A stretch of 9,052 nucleotides of DNA from Patescibacteria group bacterium. Its GTDB lineage: Bacteria; Patescibacteriota; Minisyncoccia; Phycocordibacterales; CAIRYW01. Shown here piece by piece: positions 5,793-9,052 of this stretch (position 1 is the first letter of the stretch; each line of letters starts with the position of its first letter). The stretch lies in contig JAUPVJ010000066.1 of the NCBI GenBank assembly GCA_030917145.1, positions 1 through 9,052 of the forward strand. The letters run 5' to 3'. The position numbers and the translations under genes are program-made. Under the pieces are notes generated by a model. That model was not told the DNA's origin and did no database searches. It worked only from the letters and a program-made list of their open reading frames with translations.

Positions 5793-6863
5793 TTATACAA
5801 GACCAAGTATTAAGCCCACTATTCCGCAGATGACAGAGATGATCCAAAAACGCATTGTTACTTTGTACGCAGGCCATCCGATTGCTTCGAAGTGGTGGTG
5901 GAGCGGAGCGATCTTGAAAACTTTTTTGCCGTTTCGAAGTTTTTTAGATCCCAACTGAATGATGTCTGAAAGGGTCGTTGCAACAAGTGGAAATGCGATT
6001 AAAGGTAAAACCAAAAGTCCGTGCCCACCTCCTAGTTTGTCTGTCATAAAAGCGACAACTGTGAGTGTTAGAGTTAAAGCCATTGTTCCAGTTTCTGACA
6101 TGTAAAATCTTGCAGGTGGAATGTTAAACCAAAGAAAGCTCAATATCCCTCCGGCGATCGCTCCGCAAAAAGCAGCCAAGTCGATTTGTCCTTGTGAGAA
6201 AGCGATTCCTGCATAAGAAGAAAAAGCGACAGCAAACACTCCTCCTGCTAAACCATCGAGTCCGTCTATTACTCCACCTGAATACATAAAGAGTGAGACA
6301 AATATAAAAAGTAAAATAAAAAATCCTCCCAAATAAACTTCTCCACCGCCAGGAAGTCCAAGAGAGACGATGTCTAGTTTGTCGTAAAACCAATATCCTA
6401 TGAATCCACTTAAAACCGCAATTGCAACTAGTCGTTTTGAAAGTGAAAGCCCACCTGCTTTGTAGTCTCCGTTGCCACGCACTTCCATCAAGTCGTCGAT
6501 CGCACCAATAATCGCTCCTATTAAAAGTGCCGCAAAAGGAATCCATGTTTGGTTTCTAGAAAGAAAATCAAGTTTAGTGGAAAGTTCTCCCGGAAAGATA
6601 AACGGTAGAAAATAGAAAAACAAAGCAGTTGCTCCAGCACTAAGCCAAATGATTGAACCTCCAAGTTTCGGAGTGCCTACTTCTTTGTGTTTGTGTAGTT
6701 CATTAAAGATTGGAGTTTCTCGTCCATCCGTTGCGATTTTTCCTGCTTTCTTTTTCCACATAGAATTTTTGTAGAGAAAGTGTGTGATTGTAGGTGTGAT
6801 AAAAATTCCAAGCGCAAACGCTGTGGCAACCGACATGAAAACTTTAATGATGCTAAGTGTCAT
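5793..6863 (-). CDS. mraY: phospho-MurNAc-pentapeptide transferase MraY
   Basis: A 356-residue integral membrane enzyme (E. coli 360) that transfers phospho-MurNAc-pentapeptide to undecaprenyl phosphate, making lipid I. About ten transmembrane helices are visible. Conserved parts are G-T-P-K-L-G-G (63-69; the family usually has TPTMGG), the metal/catalytic pair D123-D124, I-D-G-L-D-G-L-A-G-G (199-208), and the histidine motif P-L-H-H-H-F-E (320-326). Two positions differ from the textbook enzyme. The N-L-T-D-G Asn is Gly (G197 in S-G-G-V-I-D). The G-D-x-G-S motif, whose Asp is the third catalytic acid (E. coli D267), reads S-E257-T-G-T. The rest of the fold is intact and the gene stands beside ftsW and murG, so an active enzyme is likely. 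It starts 15 bp after scpB with no Shine-Dalgarno sequence. Confidence 0.96.
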   Translation of the reverse strand: MTLSIIKVFMSVATAFALGIFITPTITHFLYKNSMWKKKAGKIATDGRETPIFNELHKHKEVGTPKLGGSIIWLSAGATALFFYFLPFIFPGELSTKLDFLSRNQTWIPFAALLIGAIIGAIDDLMEVRGNGDYKAGGLSLSKRLVAIAVLSGFIGYWFYDKLDIVSLGLPGGGEVYLGGFFILLFIFVSLFMYSGGVIDGLDGLAGGVFAVAFSSYAGIAFSQGQIDLAAFCGAIAGGILSFLWFNIPPARFYMSETGTMALTLTLTVVAFMTDKLGGGHGLLVLPLIAFPLVATTLSDIIQLGSKKLRNGKKVFKIAPLHHHFEAIGWPAYKVTMRFWIISVICGIVGLILGLV

Positions 6864-6878
6864 AAAAAAATTAAATTA

Positions 6879-7442
6879 TTATTCTTCTTTTTCTTCTTCG
6901 ACTTTTGTTTCTACGAACTCTTCTACTTTCTTTTTCAAAACATCAAACTCGGGAAGCTCTTCAATTTTTGTGATTCCAAGATGAGAAAAAAGCTCGTTTG
7001 TTGGGACGTATTCGTTGGCACGCGCATCGCTAAGTGAAGGTCTTTTTTCTACCAAACCTCTCATTTCTAAATGTCGCAAAATAAATTGAGAGTTTACTCC
7101 ACGGATATAGTCGATTTCACTTCTTTTTATAGGACCTTTGTAAAGGACGATCGAAAGAGTTTCGAGTTGAGGCTTTGTCAGTTCTCGAGAAAGTTCTTCT
7201 TTTGAAAGCTCTTCTAAAATAAGGGACGCTTCTTTAGAAGTTCGCAGTTCTACCTCGTTTTCGTTTCGAAGTAGTACGATTCCTCCTACAAGGCGCCCTT
7301 CCAAAAGTTTTAACGCTTCCTCGATTTGGGAAGTTTCTACTTTTAAAATTTCAGCAAGTTTTTTTATCGAAACGCTCTCCCCTTTCCAAAAGAGAATTGC
7401 TTCAATTGCATTTGAAATTTTATTTGTATCTAAATTTTCCAT
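6879..7442 (-). CDS. scpB: segregation and condensation protein ScpB
   Basis: A 187-residue ScpB (usual 170-200), a dimeric winged-helix protein that binds ScpA and stabilises the SMC-ScpAB ring that condenses and helps separate chromosomes. The first winged helix starts with A-I-E-A-I-L-F-W-K-G-E (12-22). The second contains the family core T-K-P-Q-L-E-T-L-S-I-V-L-Y (89-101), P-I-K-R-S-E-I-D-Y-I-R-G-V-N-S (104-118) and L-x-x-R-G-L-V-E (125-132), followed by F-S-H-L-G-I (152-157) and the E-E-L-P-E motif (161-165). The C-terminal tail is acidic and Glu/Lys-rich. It ends with tandem stops (TAATAA). scpA lies 33 bp upstream on the same strand. A promoter-like box in that gap (7450-7455) suggests scpB can also be transcribed by itself. 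Confidence 0.95.
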   Translation of the reverse strand: MENLDTNKISNAIEAILFWKGESVSIKKLAEILKVETSQIEEALKLLEGRLVGGIVLLRNENEVELRTSKEASLILEELSKEELSRELTKPQLETLSIVLYKGPIKRSEIDYIRGVNSQFILRHLEMRGLVEKRPSLSDARANEYVPTNELFSHLGITKIEELPEFDVLKKKVEEFVETKVEEEKEE

Positions 7443-7449
7443 TTTTTAT

Positions 7450-7478
7450 ATTGTACTTGAAATTAAGCCTATTTTCTA
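7450..7478 (-). promoter_or_regulatory. likely scpB promoter, predicting a leaderless mRNA
   Basis: On the minus strand TAGAAA (7478-7473, overlapping the scpA stop codon), a 17-nt spacer and TACAAT (7455-7450) form a sigma-70-like promoter matching 4 of 6 and 5 of 6 consensus bases. The -10 box ends 7 nt before the scpB ATG, so the predicted start lies beside the start codon, as for gltX. Confidence 0.55.
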
Positions 7479-8219
7479 GCTGTATTTTGGTAAACCTACA
7501 CTTTCTGTTTCCATTTCAATATCAGAAAATGCACCATGCTGATAAACTCCGACAGTCCCCTGTTTGACGAGCTCGAGTAATGCTAAAAAACCTACGATCA
7601 CCTCTACTTTTTCTTCTCGCGTTTTGGGAACTCCACCAGAAAATTCTCGAAAGCTCATTTTGATTGCGGTTTGCACTCGGGAAGTTAATTTGTCGATCAT
7701 TTCTTCGATTGTGATCACTTTGCGGATCGTTGCTTTTTGCAAGACTTCCTTTTTTGGCAAATTTATAATCACATCCATTAAACTCTGACGGATATTTTGA
7801 AGTGAGATTTTTGGATGTGGAGAAAACACCGGCATTTTTTTACCATCAAGTCCCCCATTAAAGAGAAATTGTTTACCAAAAGAATTTTTTACGTTTACAC
7901 TTAGATCTTTTATTTTTTGGTAAATTTTTAGTCTGTTTTCAAGGTCCTCGATGTCACTTTCTTCCTCATCAGAAAGTGTAAGGGTTGGAAGTAGCGAGCG
8001 AGATTTGATCAAAAGAAGTGTGGAAGCAACCACAATAAACTCAGCTCTCTCCCCCATTTTGTAATCAGGGATATTTTCAATGTGAGCTATGTAGTCGTCG
8101 GTAATTTTTGAGAGAGAAACTTCGTTTACCAGAAGCTTTCTTTTTTCAATAAGTGAAAGTAAAAGGTCTAATGGACCCTCAAAACTTTCGGTTTTTATAG
8201 AAAAAGCACTTTCTTGCAT
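7476..8219 (-). CDS. scpA: segregation and condensation protein ScpA (kleisin)
   Basis: A 247-residue ScpA (usual 230-270), the kleisin that bridges the SMC heads and recruits ScpB. The N-terminal signature F-E-G-P-L-D-L-L-L (13-21) is the classic ScpA motif, followed by helices with L-S-K-I-T-D-D-Y (36-43) and an S-T-L-L-L-I-K-S-R-S-L-L-P (66-78) segment. The acidic linker (83-95) matches the family's flexible region. The C-terminal winged helix carries V-x-x-F-L-A-L-L-E-L-V-K-Q-G (208-221). I chose the ATG at 8219 because F-E-G-P-L-D comes 13 residues in, as in homologues, and a -10 box sits just before it. The open frame runs on to 8426, but that part has no family match and is covered by a plus-strand gene. 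scpB follows after 33 bp. Confidence 0.95.
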   Translation of the reverse strand: MQESAFSIKTESFEGPLDLLLSLIEKRKLLVNEVSLSKITDDYIAHIENIPDYKMGERAEFIVVASTLLLIKSRSLLPTLTLSDEEESDIEDLENRLKIYQKIKDLSVNVKNSFGKQFLFNGGLDGKKMPVFSPHPKISLQNIRQSLMDVIINLPKKEVLQKATIRKVITIEEMIDKLTSRVQTAIKMSFREFSGGVPKTREEKVEVIVGFLALLELVKQGTVGVYQHGAFSDIEMETESVGLPKYS

Positions 8220-8228
8220 ATTCTCTAT

Positions 8229-8257
8229 ATTATATAGTAAATTTAAATCAGATTCTA
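8229..8257 (-). promoter_or_regulatory. likely scpA promoter
   Basis: On the minus strand a perfect TATAAT (8234-8229) ends 9 nt before the scpA ATG, with TAGAAT (8257-8252) at 17 nt as a weak -35. The predicted start near 8222 leaves about 3 nt of leader, so the mRNA would be nearly leaderless. The box lies inside the palindrome CTATATTATATAG (8225-8237). Confidence 0.6.
8233..8238 (+). promoter_or_regulatory. possible -10 box of the zinc-ribbon gene, overlapping the scpA promoter
   Basis: TATAGT on the plus strand matches 5 of 6 consensus bases and shares two bases with the scpA -10 box on the other strand. A start near 8245 would give a leader of about 54 nt before the ATG at 8299. The -35 position (TTTCTT at 17 nt) is poor. 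Confidence 0.4.
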
Positions 8258-8298
8258 CGCTGTTTTTTGTGTTAGAAAAACTCAACCCACGCTTGTTT

Positions 8299-8487
8299 AT
8301 GCGAAAAAAAGCACGTTCGAAATGCAAATCATTTACTTGTGAGCGGTGCGGATGTCGTCGTCGCGCTCCTGTAAATTCACCGGGCCCTGAGACTTGGGCA
8401 GTAATCAATACCAGCAGAGACCCCAACAGGGTAAAAATTCAGCTGCTGTGTGAAAACTGTCGTGTTTCCAGAGCCGCTACTCTTTGA
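8299..8487 (+). CDS. small basic zinc-ribbon protein, unknown function
   Basis: A 62-residue protein, the only plus-strand gene in the window; I do not recognise its family. A basic N-terminus (R2-K3-K4, R6, K8, K10) leads to C14-x2-C17-G-C19 and then R20-R21-R22. After a 26-residue loop with W33-A-V-I-N and S39-R-D-P come L49-L-C51-x2-C54. Two CxxC knuckles on either side of a loop are a zinc-ribbon layout, and the basic surface suggests binding to RNA, DNA or the ribosome (inference). Support for a real gene: a terminator in the right direction 10 bp after its stop, a -10-like box upstream, and a third-position pattern compatible with coding. Part of it is about 60% G+C (8341-8400), richer than its neighbours, so it may be of different origin. 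A GTG at 8269 would add ten residues; I prefer the ATG because the basic/Cys core follows it directly. No Shine-Dalgarno sequence precedes either start. Confidence 0.62.
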   Translation: MRKKARSKCKSFTCERCGCRRRAPVNSPGPETWAVINTSRDPNRVKIQLLCENCRVSRAATL

Positions 8488-8496
8488 GTGGTACCA

Positions 8497-8526
8497 ACCG
8501 ACTCCCAAAAGGATCGGTATTTTTTT
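8497..8526 (+). terminator. Rho-independent terminator of the zinc-ribbon gene
   Basis: The stem is ACCGA-(C)-TCC (8497-8505) pairing with GGATCGGT (8511-8518): 8 bp with one bulged C and a CAAAA loop, followed by seven T (8520-8526). The T-run is on the plus strand only, so it ends plus-strand transcripts and not those of aspS. It begins 10 bp after the TGA at 8485-8487. Confidence 0.8.
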
Positions 8527-8530
8527 ATCC

Positions 8531-9052
8531 CTACTTTGAAAGTAAGTTATCGATTCTGTTTATGTCTCGAGGGAAAAGAGTTGCTTCTTTTACATTTTGA
8601 AGACCTAAGAATTTTGCAGTTAGTCTCTCGAGTCCCATTCCCCATCCTCCATGTGGTGGCATTCCATATTTGAAAGCTTGAAGGTAGTAGCTAAATTTTT
8701 CTGGGTCTAATCCTTTCATTTTTATTCCCTCGATCAAGTTTTCGTAGTCGTGTCGTCGTTGTCCCCCTGTTGTGATTTCAACTCCTCTAAACAAAAGGTC
8801 AAAACTTTTTGTAAATCCTGGGTCCTCAGTGTCTTCCATTGTGTACATTGGTCGTTTGCTTACTGGGTAGTGTGTTACAAACACAAAATCACTTCCGTGT
8901 TCTTTCTTTGCCCATTCACAAAGAAATCTCTCGTCTTCTGGTTCCAAGTCTGGTTCTTGTCTGTTGTCGCGAGCTGTTTCTTTGAAAATAATTTCTTGAG
9001 CTTCTTTTAGTTTAAGTGTTGGAATTTTCTCGCCGATTTCTGGAAACTCTGC
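8531..9052 (-). CDS. aspS: aspartyl-tRNA synthetase, archaeal/eukaryotic type, C-terminal part (partial)
   Basis: The last 173 codons of a class II synthetase; the 5' part lies beyond the right window edge, and the frame is open through the last base. It charges tRNA with aspartate. K-S-F-D-L-L-F-R-G-V-E-I-T-T-G-G-Q-R-R-H-D (82-102 of the visible part) is the AspRS-specific active-site strand, where AsnRS has a different E-I-I-G-G-S-Q-R-E pattern. T-H-Y-P-V-S-K-R-P (60-68) precedes it. Motif 3 is G-G-W-G-M-G-L-E-R (135-143), with the ATP-binding Arg. P-P-H-G-G before motif 3 and the end at F-P-R-D, without the large insertion of bacterial AspRS, show the short archaeal/eukaryotic type, which is often non-discriminating (it also makes Asp-tRNA-Asn). 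The anticodon domain needed to judge this is outside the window. No terminator follows on its own strand. Confidence 0.93.
   Translation of the reverse strand, partial: AEFPEIGEKIPTLKLKEAQEIIFKETARDNRQEPDLEPEDERFLCEWAKKEHGSDFVFVTHYPVSKRPMYTMEDTEDPGFTKSFDLLFRGVEITTGGQRRHDYENLIEGIKMKGLDPEKFSYYLQAFKYGMPPHGGWGMGLERLTAKFLGLQNVKEATLFPRDINRIDNLLSK

Noticed and set aside
6124..6546. 140-residue minus-strand frame inside mraY
   Set aside because: It is rich in Arg, Cys and Trp and overlaps mraY, which is well conserved in its own frame. It is a shadow frame.
8220..8426. N-terminal extension of scpA upstream of the ATG at 8219
   Set aside because: The frame is open, but it adds 69 residues with no ScpA similarity, runs across the likely scpA promoter and lies antisense to the zinc-ribbon gene. 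The ScpA motif is correctly placed from 8219.
8300..8490. Structured RNA gene (SRP RNA, 6S, tmRNA or RNase P) in the GC-rich island
   Set aside because: I looked on both strands for conserved cores of these RNAs and found none. The paired CxxC motifs and the downstream terminator fit a small protein better.

Overview
The window is compact, AT-rich bacterial DNA holding ten recognisable genes, nine of them on the minus strand. The gene content and style point to a member of the Candidate Phyla Radiation (Patescibacteria, probably the Parcubacteria/Paceibacteria side). The reasons are an archaeal/eukaryotic-type aspartyl-tRNA synthetase, a GluRS with a shortened acceptor-binding insert, a stripped-down mraY-ftsW-murG cluster without murD or murC between the genes, tiny intergenic gaps, and no convincing Shine-Dalgarno sequence before any gene. 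This placement is inferred from the sequence style; no marker phylogeny was possible. The standard genetic code fits every frame.

Layout in the direction of minus-strand transcription (high to low coordinates): the C-terminal part of aspS (9052-8531, cut by the window edge); a GC-richer island (about 8300-8490) with a small zinc-ribbon gene on the plus strand and its own terminator; scpA (8219-7476) and scpB (7442-6879), the kleisin and winged-helix partners of SMC; mraY (6863-5793), ftsW (5783-4680) and murG (4527-3400), covering lipid I synthesis, septal glycan polymerisation and lipid II synthesis; a strong terminator (3357-3386); gltX (3339-1993); an M23 peptidase with a signal peptide and coiled coils (2012-702), overlapping gltX by 20 bp; an 85-residue single-pass membrane protein (659-402); a DUF1653 protein (396-58); and a terminator at the left edge (27-59).

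Two functional blocks stand out. scpAB-mraY-ftsW-murG joins chromosome condensation to cell-wall precursor synthesis and division. gltX-M23-membrane protein-DUF1653 joins tRNA charging to an exported wall hydrolase.

The most interesting non-coding signals are: (1) an 18-bp near-perfect inverted repeat with TA at each end that brackets 126 bp directly in front of murG and reaches its start codon; (2) -10-like boxes placed 7 to 9 nt before start codons (gltX, scpB, scpA and possibly the 85-residue gene), which predict leaderless mRNAs; (3) a 13-bp palindrome holding back-to-back -10 boxes for scpA and the zinc-ribbon gene. At protein level, MraY has Glu where the family has a catalytic Asp, and GluRS has an altered KMSKS-type loop and lacks the Cys-containing insert.
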